This document shows, piece by piece, positions 42,534-52,550 of a stretch of 64,000 nt of DNA. Positions within the stretch are counted from its first letter, which is position 1; every line of letters starts with the position of its first letter. Under the pieces are notes generated by a model that made no database searches, was not told where the DNA came from, and saw nothing but the letters and a program-made list of their open reading frames with translations. Position numbers and translations under genes: made by a program. Origin of the DNA: Streptomyces lydicus (GTDB lineage: Bacteria > Actinomycetota > Actinomycetes > Streptomycetales > Streptomycetaceae); the NCBI RefSeq assembly GCF_004125265.1, contig NZ_RDTE01000003.1:2542001-2606000 (forward strand), given 5' to 3'.

Positions 42534-43234
42534 GCCTGTTCCTCCGCTCCCAGGTAGCCGCAGGCGGCGGCCCGCCGCAGCGCTTCGGTCTTCGCGCCCG
42601 GTGCGTCCAGCGGGCCGTCGACCAGGCCGGCGAAGCCGATCGCGATCCGGTCGCCGCCGATCGGGACCAGTCCGACCTCCTCGGTGCCGCCGGGGTCGAA
42701 CCGCACCGACGAGCCGGCCGGGACGCACAGCCGCATGCCGTACGCGGCACCGCGGTCGAAGTCCAGCCGGGGGTTGGCCTCGAAGAAGTGGAAGTGCGAG
42801 GTGACGCTGACGGGCACGCTCGCGGTGTTGCGCACGGTCAGCACGACCGCGGGCGCGGGCTCCGAGGCGGCCGGTCCGGGCAGCACCGCGCCGGGCGCGG
42901 GCACCCGGCGGCGCTCCCCGTCCCGTGCGCCGGCGCCGATCGGGTCGCTGACCACCGCGAGCCGGGAGCCGTCGTCGAAGACGGCCTCCACATGCACCTC
43001 GGTGACGACGTCGGCCACGCCCGGCAGCACATCGTCCGGGCCGAGCACGGCGCGTGCCGCCTCGATGGCCTGCGCGAGGCGGCGCCCGTCCCGAGCCGCC
43101 TCGCAGACCGTGTCCGCGATCAACGCGGTCGCCTCGGGCACATTCAGCCGCAGCCCGCGGGCCCGGCGCGTCCGCGCCAGCTCGGCCGCGCCGAACAGCA
43201 GCAGCCGGTCGCGTTCCGTCGGGGTCAACCGCAT
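42530..43234 (-). CDS. ureAB: Fused urease gamma-beta subunit
   Basis: A 234-residue fusion of the two small urease subunits. Residues about 1-100 are the gamma part, MRLTPTERDRLLLFGAAELA and VLPGVADVVTEVHVEAVF. Residues about 112-234 are the beta part, with VRNTASVPVSVTSHFHFFEA, NPRLDFDRGAAYGMRLCVPA and GSSVRFDPGG. Such fusions occur in some bacterial ureases. Its ATG follows three palindromic operators shared with the divergent permease. The stop overlaps ureC by 4 nt, so the subunits are translationally coupled. Co-regulation with an NCS1 permease suggests use of a nitrogen compound. Confidence 0.9.
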   Translation of the reverse strand: MRLTPTERDRLLLFGAAELARTRRARGLRLNVPEATALIADTVCEAARDGRRLAQAIEAARAVLGPDDVLPGVADVVTEVHVEAVFDDGSRLAVVSDPIGAGARDGERRRVPAPGAVLPGPAASEPAPAVVLTVRNTASVPVSVTSHFHFFEANPRLDFDRGAAYGMRLCVPAGSSVRFDPGGTEEVGLVPIGGDRIAIGFAGLVDGPLDAPGAKTEALRRAAACGYLGAEEQA

Positions 43235-43255
43235 CCCGCCACTCCTCCCGATCGA

Positions 43256-43272
43256 TTAGAGCAGCACTCTAA
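43256..43272. promoter_or_regulatory. Palindromic operator 1 of the ureAB/permease divergon
   Basis: TTAGAGCAGCACTCTAA, arms TTAGAG/CTCTAA, 21 bp upstream of the ureAB start. It has the size of a TetR-type half-site pair. Confidence 0.6.
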
Positions 43273-43325
43273 CCATGAAAATACCTAGGAGGAAAGCATT
43301 GACCGTGAGCACTGGGATGAGCGAC

Positions 43326-43342
43326 ATTGAGCGCTGCTCTAA
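43326..43342. promoter_or_regulatory. Palindromic operator 2 of the ureAB/permease divergon
   Basis: ATTGAGCGCTGCTCTAA shares the GAGC...GCTCTAA pattern of operator 1. Its centre is 70 bp from operator 1. Confidence 0.5.
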
Positions 43343-43355
43343 AAGATGCGGCAGA

Positions 43356-43372
43356 TGAGAGCGCCGCTCTAC
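43356..43372. promoter_or_regulatory. Palindromic operator 3 of the ureAB/permease divergon
   Basis: TGAGAGCGCCGCTCTAC, arms GAGAGC/GCTCTA, centre 30 bp (about three helical turns) from operator 2. Confidence 0.55.
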
Positions 43373-43478
43373 ATGATCCCGACAGCGTGAGCAGCGCGCG
43401 GCGCACACCGCCCCCGTACGGAACACGGCCCCCAAGCCCTGCTCACCCACTGTTGCCCGGCCTCTCAGGGGAGCCCTC

Positions 43479-44936
43479 ATGCCGATGGAACAACGCGGAG
43501 TCGACACCGTCCCGGAGGAGGAACGCACCAGCGGCCCTCGCGACCTGATCTCGATCCTGCTCGGGTCGAACCTCGCCCTCGGCGTGGTGATCTTCGGCTG
43601 GCTGCCGGTCTCCTTCGGGCTCGGCTTCTGGCCCTCGGTGACCTCCCTGGCGGCCGGCACCGCCGTCGGCACCCTGCTCACCGCCCCGCTCGCGCTGGTG
43701 TCCCTGCGCAGCGCCACCAACCTGTCCACCAGCAGCGGCGCCCACTTCGGCGTGCGCGGCCGGCTCATCGGCTCGGTCATCGGCCTGCTGCTGTCGCTGG
43801 GCTACACCGCGCTGACGCTGTGGGTGGGCGGTGACGCGGTCGTCGGCGCACTGCACCGCCTGACCGGGCTGCCGTCGAGCGGGATGACGTACGCGCTGGT
43901 CTACGCCCTGCTGGCGGGCGCCACCGCGGTCGGCGCGGTCTACGGCTACCGGGTGCTGCTGCGGCTGAGCAAGGTGCTCGCCCTCGGTCTGACCGTGCTG
44001 CTGGCCGTCGGCGTCGTCGCGTACGCGGGTACCTTCACCACCGCCGCACCGCACGGCAGCGGCTATCTGCTCGGCGGCTTCTGGCAGACCTGGCTGCTGG
44101 CCGCCGTCTCCGCGGGACTCAGCGGCCCGATCGCGTTCATCACCCTGCTCGGCGACTACAGCCGCTACATCTCCCCGCAGCGGCACAGCTCCACGAAGGT
44201 CTTCGGCGCCACCTGTCTGGGCCTGCTGGTCGGCCTCCTGGTGCCGCAGCTCTTCGGTACGTTCACCGCGCTCGCCGTCGGCGCGGGCGAGGACTACGCG
44301 GGCCCGCTGGTGGCCGGGGCGCCCTTCTGGTACCTGGCGCTGCTGCTGCTCAACGCCTCGGCAGGCTCGGTCGGCAACGCCGGTCTGATGCTCTACAGCA
44401 TGGGCCTCGACCTGGACGCGATCCTGCCGCGCGCCACCCGCACCCAGGCCACCTGTGCCGTCGCGTGCCTGTCGACCGCGCTGGTCTACGCCGGTCACTT
44501 CCTGTGGGCCGCGCAGGACGCGATGACCTCCTTCGTCCTGCTGATGACGGCCGTCGGCACGCCCTGGGCGGTGATCACCGTGATCGGCTTCGCCCGCTGC
44601 CGCGGCAGGTACGACCCGGAGTCCCTGCAGGTCTACAACCGCGGCACCCGGGGCGGCGTGTACTGGTACCGGGCGGGCTGGCACGTCCGGGCCGCCGTCG
44701 CCTGGGCGCTGGGCTCGGCGGTCGGCCTGATGGGCGTGGACACGCCCCTCTTCCAGGGGCCGCTGCTCCCCCTGACCGGCGGCATCGACCTCAGCTTCCT
44801 GCTCGCGGCGGCCGTGGGCGGCCTCGCCTATCTGGCCCTCACCGCCCGGGACCCGCGCCCGGTCGCGGCACTGCGCACCGTGCCGTCCTCCCCCGACGCC
44901 ACCGCCCCGGCGAAGGCCCCCGCGGAGGCCGGCTGA
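43479..44936 (+). CDS. NCS1-family purine/cytosine-type permease
   Basis: A 485-residue membrane transporter with about 12 hydrophobic segments. The NCS1 signatures are a cytoplasmic start followed by LISILLGSNLALGVVIFGWL, SSGAHFGVRGRLIGSVIGLL in the first transmembrane pair, and FITLLGDYSRYISPQ in the middle. It resembles cytosine, purine, allantoin and hydantoin permeases; the substrate is not determined by sequence. The ATG at 43479 lies 244 bp from the divergent ureAB start. Three palindromes between them imply shared repression, so its substrate may be broken down to feed the urease-like enzyme. It ends at a hairpin shared with ilvE. Confidence 0.85.
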   Translation: MPMEQRGVDTVPEEERTSGPRDLISILLGSNLALGVVIFGWLPVSFGLGFWPSVTSLAAGTAVGTLLTAPLALVSLRSATNLSTSSGAHFGVRGRLIGSVIGLLLSLGYTALTLWVGGDAVVGALHRLTGLPSSGMTYALVYALLAGATAVGAVYGYRVLLRLSKVLALGLTVLLAVGVVAYAGTFTTAAPHGSGYLLGGFWQTWLLAAVSAGLSGPIAFITLLGDYSRYISPQRHSSTKVFGATCLGLLVGLLVPQLFGTFTALAVGAGEDYAGPLVAGAPFWYLALLLLNASAGSVGNAGLMLYSMGLDLDAILPRATRTQATCAVACLSTALVYAGHFLWAAQDAMTSFVLLMTAVGTPWAVITVIGFARCRGRYDPESLQVYNRGTRGGVYWYRAGWHVRAAVAWALGSAVGLMGVDTPLFQGPLLPLTGGIDLSFLLAAAVGGLAYLALTARDPRPVAALRTVPSSPDATAPAKAPAEAG

Positions 44937-44954
44937 ACCGGCCGGGACACGGCC

Positions 44955-44989
44955 GAGGCCGCCCCCGACCTCGCGTCGGCGGCGGCCTC
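44955..44989. terminator. Terminator between permease and ilvE
   Basis: GAGGCCGCC (44955-44963) and GGCGGCCTC (44981-44989), 9-bp perfect arms, between convergent genes. Confidence 0.5.
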
Positions 44990-45029
44990 CGTCGTATCAG
45001 GACCTCGCGCCCTGTCCCGGAATCCCGGA

Positions 45030-46118
45030 TCAGCCCAGCGGGTGCATCCAGCCGTGCTGGTCCTCGGCGATGCCGCGCTGGATGTCGAGGAGCGCGTCCC
45101 GCAGCTTCAGCGTGACCTTGCCGGGCTCACCGCCGGACTGCACCCACTCGCCGCCCGCGCTCTTGACCGTGCCGACGGGGGTGATCACGGCGGCGGTACC
45201 GCAGGCGAAGACCTCGGTGAGGGTGCCGTTCTCGGTGCCGGTCTTCCACTGGTCGATGGAGACCCGGGCCTCCTCCGACTCGTAGCCCAGGTCGCGGGCG
45301 ACGGACAGCAGGGAGTCACGGGTGACACCGGCGAGGAGGGAGCCGGTCAGCGTGGGCGTGACGATCTTGTCGCCGTACACGAAGTACAGGTTCATGCCGC
45401 CCAGCTCCTCGACCCACTTGTGCTCCACGGCGTCGAGGTAGGCGACCTGGTCACAGCCGTGCGCGGCGGCCTCGGCCTGCGCCAGCAACGACGCGGCGTA
45501 GTTGCCGCCGGTCTTGGCGTCGCCCATGCCGCCGGGGACGGCGCGCACCCGGTTCTCGGACAGCCAGATGGAGACGGGCTTGACGCCCCCGGCGAAGTAC
45601 GCGCCGGCGGGCGAGGCGATGACCACGAAGAGGTACTCGTTGGCGGGCTTCACGCCCAGCCCGACCTCGGTCGCGATCATGAAGGGGCGCAGGTAGAGCG
45701 ACTCCTCGCCGCCGTGCGCCGGCACCCAGTCCTTGTCCTGCCGGACGAGCAGGTCGCAGGCCTCGATGAAGGTCTCGACGGGGAGTTCCGGCATGGCCAG
45801 CCGGCGCGCGGAGGCCTGGAAGCGCCGGGCGTTGGCGTCGGGGCGGAACGTGGCGACGGAGCCGTCGGGCTGCCGGTAGGCCTTCAGGCCCTCGAAGATC
45901 TCCTGCGCGTAGTGCAGGACATTGGTCGCCGGGTCGAGGGAGAGCGGTCCGTACGGCACCAGCTGCCCGTCGTGCCAGCCGCGGCCCTCGGTCCACTTGA
46001 TCGTCACCATGTGGTCGGTGAAGTGGCGGCCGAAGCCGGGGGCGGCCAGTATCTGCTCCCGCTCCGCGTCGGAGAGCGGGTGCGCGGAGGGCTTGAGCTC
46101 GATGGTGGGCGTCGTCAT
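45030..46118 (-). CDS. ilvE: Branched-chain amino acid aminotransferase
   Basis: PLP enzyme that interconverts Leu, Ile and Val with their 2-oxo acids using glutamate. The 362-residue protein is of the fold-type IV BCAT class. Visible motifs are [37 protein letters not shown], the PLP lysine in [35 protein letters not shown] and the C-terminal [19 protein letters not shown] 46116-46118 has AAGGA at 9 nt. It lies 393 nt downstream of leuB on the same strand, but a terminator hairpin intervenes, so it has its own control region with direct repeats. Confidence 0.96.
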   Translation of the reverse strand: MTTPTIELKPSAHPLSDAEREQILAAPGFGRHFTDHMVTIKWTEGRGWHDGQLVPYGPLSLDPATNVLHYAQEIFEGLKAYRQPDGSVATFRPDANARRFQASARRLAMPELPVETFIEACDLLVRQDKDWVPAHGGEESLYLRPFMIATEVGLGVKPANEYLFVVIASPAGAYFAGGVKPVSIWLSENRVRAVPGGMGDAKTGGNYAASLLAQAEAAAHGCDQVAYLDAVEHKWVEELGGMNLYFVYGDKIVTPTLTGSLLAGVTRDSLLSVARDLGYESEEARVSIDQWKTGTENGTLTEVFACGTAAVITPVGTVKSAGGEWVQSGGEPGKVTLKLRDALLDIQRGIAEDQHGWMHPLG

Positions 46119-46451
46119 GGATGCGTGTCCTTCACTGCGTGTTCCGATACCTGGGGTACCTCCCAGCGTTCACTGGGGGAGCGTCACCGGCCCGGCCCTT
46201 CGGCCGGGGGTCGGGGGGGTCGGCCCCCACCACGCGGCACCGGTGCGGTGTGTGGCGACCACGCTCGGAGCGTGGACGTACCGGCCGTTACCGGGACGTC
46301 CGCGTTCCTTGCGGGCGGCGATGCCACGTCCGATTATCGCCCGTGGGTCCGTGCCGCCGGAACCGAGGGCGCGTTCCGGATCCGATGGTCGCACCCACCG
46401 GGCGGTAAGAGGCGCATCCACCGGGCGGTAAGACCGGAGCGGACCAACGCG
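46119..46451. other. ilvE upstream region with repeat motif and direct repeats
   Basis: About 330 bp without a gene. At 46151-46183 GGGGTACCTCCC with a mirrored CTGGGGGAG is a copy of an intergenic palindrome seen twice more in the window. A GC hairpin lies at about 46191-46208. At 46395-46433 the 15-bp word CCACCGGGCGGTAAG occurs twice, 23 bp apart. No leader peptide rich in branched-chain codons is convincing. Confidence 0.45.
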
Positions 46452-46485
46452 GACAGCGCCGGGCCTGGTGCGGCCCGGCGCTGTC
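46452..46485 (-). terminator. leuB terminator
   Basis: Perfect 14-bp arms GACAGCGCCGGGCC and GGCCCGGCGCTGTC with a 6-nt loop, 26 nt after the leuB stop. Confidence 0.75.
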
Positions 46486-46511
46486 GGTGGTGCGGGTGTG
46501 CGCTGCGGGCC

Positions 46512-47552
46512 TCAGCCGGCTACGCGTACGGCGAGCGCGTCGCCGATCTCGTCCGTGCTGCGCGGCGAGCTGTCCCTGGCCTCCAGGTCGGCCGCCACCG
46601 CCTCCTCGATACGGGCGGCCTGCGGCGCGAAGCCGAGGTGACGCAGGAGCAGGGCCACGGAGAGGACCGTGGCCGTGGGGTCGGCCTTGCCGGTGCCCGC
46701 GATGTCCGGTGCGGAGCCGTGCACGGGCTCGAACATCGAGGGGAACTCGCCGGTGGGATTGATGTTCCCGGAGGCGGCCAGGCCGATGCCGCCGGTGACG
46801 GCCGCGGCCAGGTCGGTGAGGATGTCGCCGAAGAGGTTGTCGGTGACGATCACGTCGAACCGCTCGGGCTGGGTGACGAAGAAGATCGTCGCGGCGTCGA
46901 CATGCAGGTAGTCGGTGGTGACCTCGGGGTACTCCTGGCCGACCTTGTCGAAGATGTTCTTCCACATGTGGCCCGCGTAGACCAGGACGTTGTTCTTGTG
47001 GACCAGCGTCAGCTTCTTGCGCGGGCGGGCGTTGGCCCGCTCGTAGGCGTCGCGGACCACACGCTCGACGCCGTAGGCGGTGTTGAGGCTGACCTCGGTG
47101 GCGACCTCGGCGGGGGTGCCGGTGCGCAGCGAGCCGCCGTTGCCGGTGTACGGGCCCTCGGTGCCCTCGCGGACCACCACGAAGTCGATGTCGGGGCGGC
47201 CGACGAGCGGCGTGGTGGTGTTCGGGAAGAGCTTCGACGGGCGCAGGTTCACGAAGTGGTCGAAGGCGAAGCGGAGCTTGAGCAGCAGCCCGCGCTCCAG
47301 CACCCCGGAGGGTACGGACGGGTCGCCGATCGCGCCGAGCAGGATCGCGTCGTGCTGCTTCAGCGACTCCAGCTCCGCGTCGGGAAGGGTCTCACCGGTC
47401 GCATGCCATCGCCGGGCGCCGAGGTCGTACTCCTGGGTTTCCAGCTTGACGTCCTGCGGGAGGACCGCGGTCAGGACCTTCAGGCCCTGGGCCACGACTT
47501 CCTGGCCGATACCGTCACCGGGGATCACTGCGAGGCGAATGCTGCGAGACAT
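46512..47552 (-). CDS. leuB: 3-isopropylmalate dehydrogenase
   Basis: NAD-dependent oxidative decarboxylase of leucine synthesis, converting 3-isopropylmalate to 2-oxoisocaproate. The 346-residue protein starts [20 protein letters not shown]. It contains [20 protein letters not shown] with the substrate arginines, the lysine in [40 protein letters not shown] with the metal Asp residues, and [20 protein letters not shown] for NAD binding. It is of the actinobacterial short LeuB type. The ATG directly follows a promoter -10 box with no ribosome site, so the mRNA is probably leaderless. Confidence 0.96.
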   Translation of the reverse strand: MSRSIRLAVIPGDGIGQEVVAQGLKVLTAVLPQDVKLETQEYDLGARRWHATGETLPDAELESLKQHDAILLGAIGDPSVPSGVLERGLLLKLRFAFDHFVNLRPSKLFPNTTTPLVGRPDIDFVVVREGTEGPYTGNGGSLRTGTPAEVATEVSLNTAYGVERVVRDAYERANARPRKKLTLVHKNNVLVYAGHMWKNIFDKVGQEYPEVTTDYLHVDAATIFFVTQPERFDVIVTDNLFGDILTDLAAAVTGGIGLAASGNINPTGEFPSMFEPVHGSAPDIAGTGKADPTATVLSVALLLRHLGFAPQAARIEEAVAADLEARDSSPRSTDEIGDALAVRVAG

Positions 47553-47558
47553 GGGGGG

Positions 47559-47586
47559 ACCCTACTCCGCGTCCCATTGATTGACA
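47559..47586 (-). promoter_or_regulatory. Predicted leaderless leuB promoter
   Basis: On the minus strand TGTCAA (47581-47586) and TAGGGT (47559-47564) are 16 nt apart. Six C residues then lead to the ATG, so the start point would coincide with the start codon. Confidence 0.5.
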
Positions 47587-47681
47587 CGTAACGTCCGCCA
47601 TACGGACACGTGGGCCGCCGGTCAGCCACCGTTCACCCGCCGTCCCCGTCGCGGTCGGGTCGCCCTGCGACATTCGGCGGC

Positions 47682-49283
47682 ATGACTGGAAACACCCGGG
47701 GCACCCACCCGCCCTCGCACACCCCGCGCGTCGGCATTCCGGAGCAGCTGGCGGCCCGGATGAGCATGCCCGAGCAGCACGACTACCTCCGTACCAAGCT
47801 GAGCCGCCGCGGTCTGCTGCGCACCTCGGCCGCGACCGCGGGAGTGGTGGCGGGCTCCGGCCTGCTGGCCGGTTCGGCCCAGGCCTCCCCCACCCTGCTG
47901 GCCGCGTCGTCCGCCGCCCGCGTCGACGGTGCGCTGGTCGCCCCGTTCGGCCGCCACCTGGCCTTCGGCGCGGACCCCAAGAGCCAGATGCGGGTGAGCT
48001 GGCAGGTGCCGCTCGCCGTACGACGGCCGTATCTGCGGGTGGGGCTCACGCCCTGGGACCTGGGGCGCAAGCTCGACGCCGAGGTGCGCGATCTGCACAC
48101 CCCGGCGCTGTCCGCCAAGCTGCCCGCCGTGCAGCAGTACTACCTGCACGCCGCCCTGGATGGGCTGCGCCCGGGAACCACGTACTACTACGGCGTCGGC
48201 CACGACGGCTTCGACCCGGCGGACCCCCGCCACTTCTCCACCATCGGCACCTTCCGCACCGCCCCTGCCCGCCCCGGGACGTTCGTCTTCACTGCCTTCG
48301 GCGACCAGGGCGTGAGCTACCACGCCCTCGCCAACGACCAGTTGATCCTGGGTCAGAACCCCTCGTTCCACCTGCACGCGGGCGACATCTGCTACGCGGA
48401 CACCGACGGCGACGGCACCGAGCACGACGCCTACGACGCCCGGGTCTGGGACCAGTTCCTCGCGCAGACCGAGTCGGTGGCCCGGTCCGTGCCGTGGATG
48501 GTGACCACCGGCAACCACGACATGGAAGCCTGGTACTCCCCCCACGGCTACGGCGGCCAGAACGCCCGCTGGACCCTGCCGGGGAACGGCCCGGACGCCA
48601 AGAACGCCCCGGGCGTCTACTCGTTCACCTACGGCAACACCGCGGTCGTCGCCCTGGACGCCAACGACGTCTCGTACGAGATCCCCGCCAACCAGGGTTA
48701 CACCGGCGGCAAGCAGACCCGCTGGCTGGACCGCAGGCTGGCGGAGCTGCGCGCGGCCGACGGCATCGACTTCATCGTGGTCTTCTTCCACCACTGCGCC
48801 TTCTCCACCACCAACTCGCACGCCTCCGACGGCGGGGTGCGCGACGCCTGGCTGCCGCTGTTCGAGAAGCACCAGGTGGACCTGGTCATCAACGGGCACA
48901 ACCACGTCTACGAGCGGACCGACGCCCTCAAGGGCGGCCGGGTCGGCAAGAAGATGCCGATCGGCGAGAGCGTCGACACCACGCGCGAGGGCATCGTGTA
49001 CGTGACCGCGGGCGGCGCGGGCCGGGCGCTGTACGACTTCCCCGCGCCCGACAGCTACGAGGGCCATGTGAAGGACGTCGACCACATCGACACCTATCAC
49101 TGGGCCAAGGGCCAGGAGAAGAACAAGGACACCGTGGAGTGGTCCCGGGTCCGCTACACCGGCTACTCCTTCATCGCCGTAGAGGTCTCACCCGGCCACC
49201 GCCCGCGGATGAAGGTCACCGCCCTCGCCGAGTCCGGCGAGCGCATCGACCACTTCGAGGTGACCCGCTCGCCCGCGCAGTAG
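47682..49283 (+). CDS. Tat-exported purple-acid-phosphatase-like metallophosphoesterase
   Basis: Extracellular phosphatase of 533 residues. The twin-arginine signal LSRRGLLRTSAATAGVVAGS begins at about residue 40. A fibronectin-like N-terminal domain contains MRVSWQVPLAVRRPYLRVGL. The metallophosphatase core has the successive metal motifs FGDQG, HAGDICYADTDGDG, TTGNHDMEAWY, FFHHCAF and INGHNHVYERTDAL. This is the pattern of purple acid phosphatases, and such enzymes release phosphate under limitation. I start at ATG 47682 (MTGNTRGTHPPSH), since earlier frame lies in the leuB promoter. A PHO-box could not be recognised with confidence. A perfect 15-bp hairpin follows. Confidence 0.9.
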   Translation: MTGNTRGTHPPSHTPRVGIPEQLAARMSMPEQHDYLRTKLSRRGLLRTSAATAGVVAGSGLLAGSAQASPTLLAASSAARVDGALVAPFGRHLAFGADPKSQMRVSWQVPLAVRRPYLRVGLTPWDLGRKLDAEVRDLHTPALSAKLPAVQQYYLHAALDGLRPGTTYYYGVGHDGFDPADPRHFSTIGTFRTAPARPGTFVFTAFGDQGVSYHALANDQLILGQNPSFHLHAGDICYADTDGDGTEHDAYDARVWDQFLAQTESVARSVPWMVTTGNHDMEAWYSPHGYGGQNARWTLPGNGPDAKNAPGVYSFTYGNTAVVALDANDVSYEIPANQGYTGGKQTRWLDRRLAELRAADGIDFIVVFFHHCAFSTTNSHASDGGVRDAWLPLFEKHQVDLVINGHNHVYERTDALKGGRVGKKMPIGESVDTTREGIVYVTAGGAGRALYDFPAPDSYEGHVKDVDHIDTYHWAKGQEKNKDTVEWSRVRYTGYSFIAVEVSPGHRPRMKVTALAESGERIDHFEVTRSPAQ

Positions 49284-49293
49284 GCAGCGCTCA

Positions 49294-49329
49294 CCTGTAG
49301 GGGCGCCCGCACGAGGGCGCCCCTACAGG
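49294..49329. terminator. Terminator after the phosphatase
   Basis: Perfect 15-bp arms CCTGTAGGGGCGCCC and GGGCGCCCCTACAGG with a 6-nt loop, 10 nt after the stop. Confidence 0.8.
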
Positions 49330-49448
49330 CTCGGACCGTTCAGGAGAGAAAGAGCCACCGGGCCACGGACAGCCGGATCCGCCAGCAGCAGCGGCAGGGC
49401 ACCGACGCCGGCCTCGACAGCACCGACCCGTGTCGGGCGCGCATCGTC

Positions 49449-49580
49449 TCAGTGCCCGGTGGAGCCGCCGTTGTCACGGCGGTCGAGCGCGCGCTGGAGA
49501 GCGGCCGCGGCGTTCCTGCGGTCGGCGTCGCCGGTCGTACGGGCGGAGTGACGGGTCCTGCGGACGGCAGTCTCAGCCAT
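49449..49580 (-). CDS. Small basic hypothetical protein (43 aa)
   Basis: A 43-codon gene starting ATG 49578-49580 with AGGAGA 8 nt upstream: MAETAVRRTRHSARTTGDAD, then RRNAAAALQRALDRRDNGGS and a short end. It is rich in Arg and Ala, with a single amphipathic helix (AAAALQRALDRR) and no hydrophobic segment. The good ribosome site and clean codon use support it as real despite its size. Function is unknown; small Arg-rich proteins of this kind may bind nucleic acid, but nothing here proves that. Confidence 0.55.
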   Translation of the reverse strand: MAETAVRRTRHSARTTGDADRRNAAAALQRALDRRDNGGSTGH

Positions 49581-49933
49581 GATTCACGTCTCCTATGCCA
49601 GAGCCCCGAGAACAAATGGGATGCGTAGATCCAGAAGCGGCCGGAAGGGGCGGGGGCCTCGGCGCGACAGGGGTCACCTGCGTGTGCGCAACGGGCCGCA
49701 TCCGCGTCCGCTCGATGGAGCGTTACGTTCGGCTTCCTACAACGCTAGGACAGCTCGGCCGTGATGTCTGCACAATTACTTGGGCTTCCTACTATCTGAG
49801 ACGGTCGGCGTGTGCTCGAACGAGTGATCCGGGAACATTCGCTGGTCATGGGCGTGCGGGCACTCCCTAGCGTGGCGGTGTCGCTTGTGCCACGAGGCCG
49901 AGCCCGCCCACACTTAGGAGGAGGTGCTGCACC
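49581..49933. other. Divergent promoter region, 353 bp
   Basis: No gene is supported. The word GGCTTCCTAC occurs twice (about 49729 and 49783), each followed by sequence resembling a -10 region. This may mark paired promoters for the small basic protein and the Uma2 gene. Confidence 0.3.
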
Positions 49934-50617
49934 ATGACCGCGCTCGCGCAGGAGGCGCCCGTGACGATGCCGGAGATCACGACCCCGGAGGACACGACCC
50001 CCGGACCCGAGCTGGACGAGGTCCTGTGGCAGGCATGGAAAGCCATGGAACTCCCCGAGGGCTTCCAAGCCGAGATCATCGAGGGGTCCATCGAGGTGTC
50101 GCCCACCGGTCGCCACAGCCACAGCCGCATTAGCTTTCAACTGCGCCGACAACTGACCCAGTACCTCGACAAGCAGTCGAGTGCCTATGCCGTTACCAAT
50201 GACACGAACATCATCCACGGCCGCAAAGTCTGGATTCCGGACGTCGTCGTCGCCCTCGAAGACGCCATCATCGCCTCGGCGGACGACACCGAATTCGTCG
50301 CCGATGACGGCATCGGCCTCGATGTCCACTGCGTGGCACTCGTCGCCGAGGTGGTCTCCCCCAGTCATGACTGCAAGAAGCGCGACCGCGTCCGTAAGCG
50401 CCGCGCCTACGCCGAGGCCGGAATCCCCGTCTACATCATCCTCGACGACTACGACGGTCAGGGCACCGTCACCGTGCTGGCATCGCCCCTGCCCGACAAG
50501 GCGGTCTACGCCGAGAGCCACCGCGTGCCGTACGGCAGGGAAGTGGTCATCCCCGCAGGCCCCGCCAAGGGCTTCGTCATCGGTGAGGCCATCACCGGCC
50601 CCCCGCGCAACGCCTGA
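49934..50617 (+). CDS. Uma2-family (DUF820) putative restriction-fold endonuclease
   Basis: A 227-residue protein with the PD-(D/E)XK fold of the Uma2/DUF820 family, which is abundant in cyanobacteria and Streptomyces and has no settled role. Features are ELPEGFQAEIIEGSIEVSPT, GRHSHSRISFQLRRQLTQYL, WIPDVVVALED (active Asp) and VALVAEVVSPSHDCKKRDRV (active Glu and following basic residues). YAEAGIPVYIILDD completes the core. The catalytic residues look intact. ATG 49934 follows AGGAGGAGG. It is monocistronic and converges with pruA at a strong terminator. No methylase or toxin partner is adjacent. Confidence 0.85.
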   Translation: MTALAQEAPVTMPEITTPEDTTPGPELDEVLWQAWKAMELPEGFQAEIIEGSIEVSPTGRHSHSRISFQLRRQLTQYLDKQSSAYAVTNDTNIIHGRKVWIPDVVVALEDAIIASADDTEFVADDGIGLDVHCVALVAEVVSPSHDCKKRDRVRKRRAYAEAGIPVYIILDDYDGQGTVTVLASPLPDKAVYAESHRVPYGREVVIPAGPAKGFVIGEAITGPPRNA

Positions 50618-50626
50618 GCCGAAACG

Positions 50627-50670
50627 CCGACGGCCCGGCGCCCCCGGGGAGAGGGGAGCCGGGCCGTCGG
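50627..50670. terminator. Terminator between Uma2 gene and pruA
   Basis: Perfect 13-bp arms CCGACGGCCCGGC (50627-50639) and GCCGGGCCGTCGG (50658-50670), between convergent genes. Confidence 0.75.
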
Positions 50671-50682
50671 CACACGCGGGCG

Positions 50683-52314
<1,632 letters not shown>

Positions 52315-52550
52315 AGCGGCCGTGTCTCCTTCGATTTCGCTCGTCGGTTGTCGTACGTCGGTGGTGCGGCCGCGGCCGCGTCGGGTGGGCGGCTGCGGGC
52401 GGCGTTGTCCGGGAGACTGCCCGGGCTTCCAGCATCCACCCGCACCCGCCCGCACGGGGCGATCAGCCGCGCGTCGCCGGCGACCTCAGGCTGCAGTCTC
52501 CCGGGGGACAACCCCCGGACCCCCAGCCGGAGGAGCGCCGGACCTTGGCG

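Noticed and set aside
46170..46421. Ile-containing leader peptide upstream of ilvE
   Set aside because: The frame containing Ile-Ile is about 80 codons long, lacks a ribosome site and a T-tract terminator, and looks like chance.
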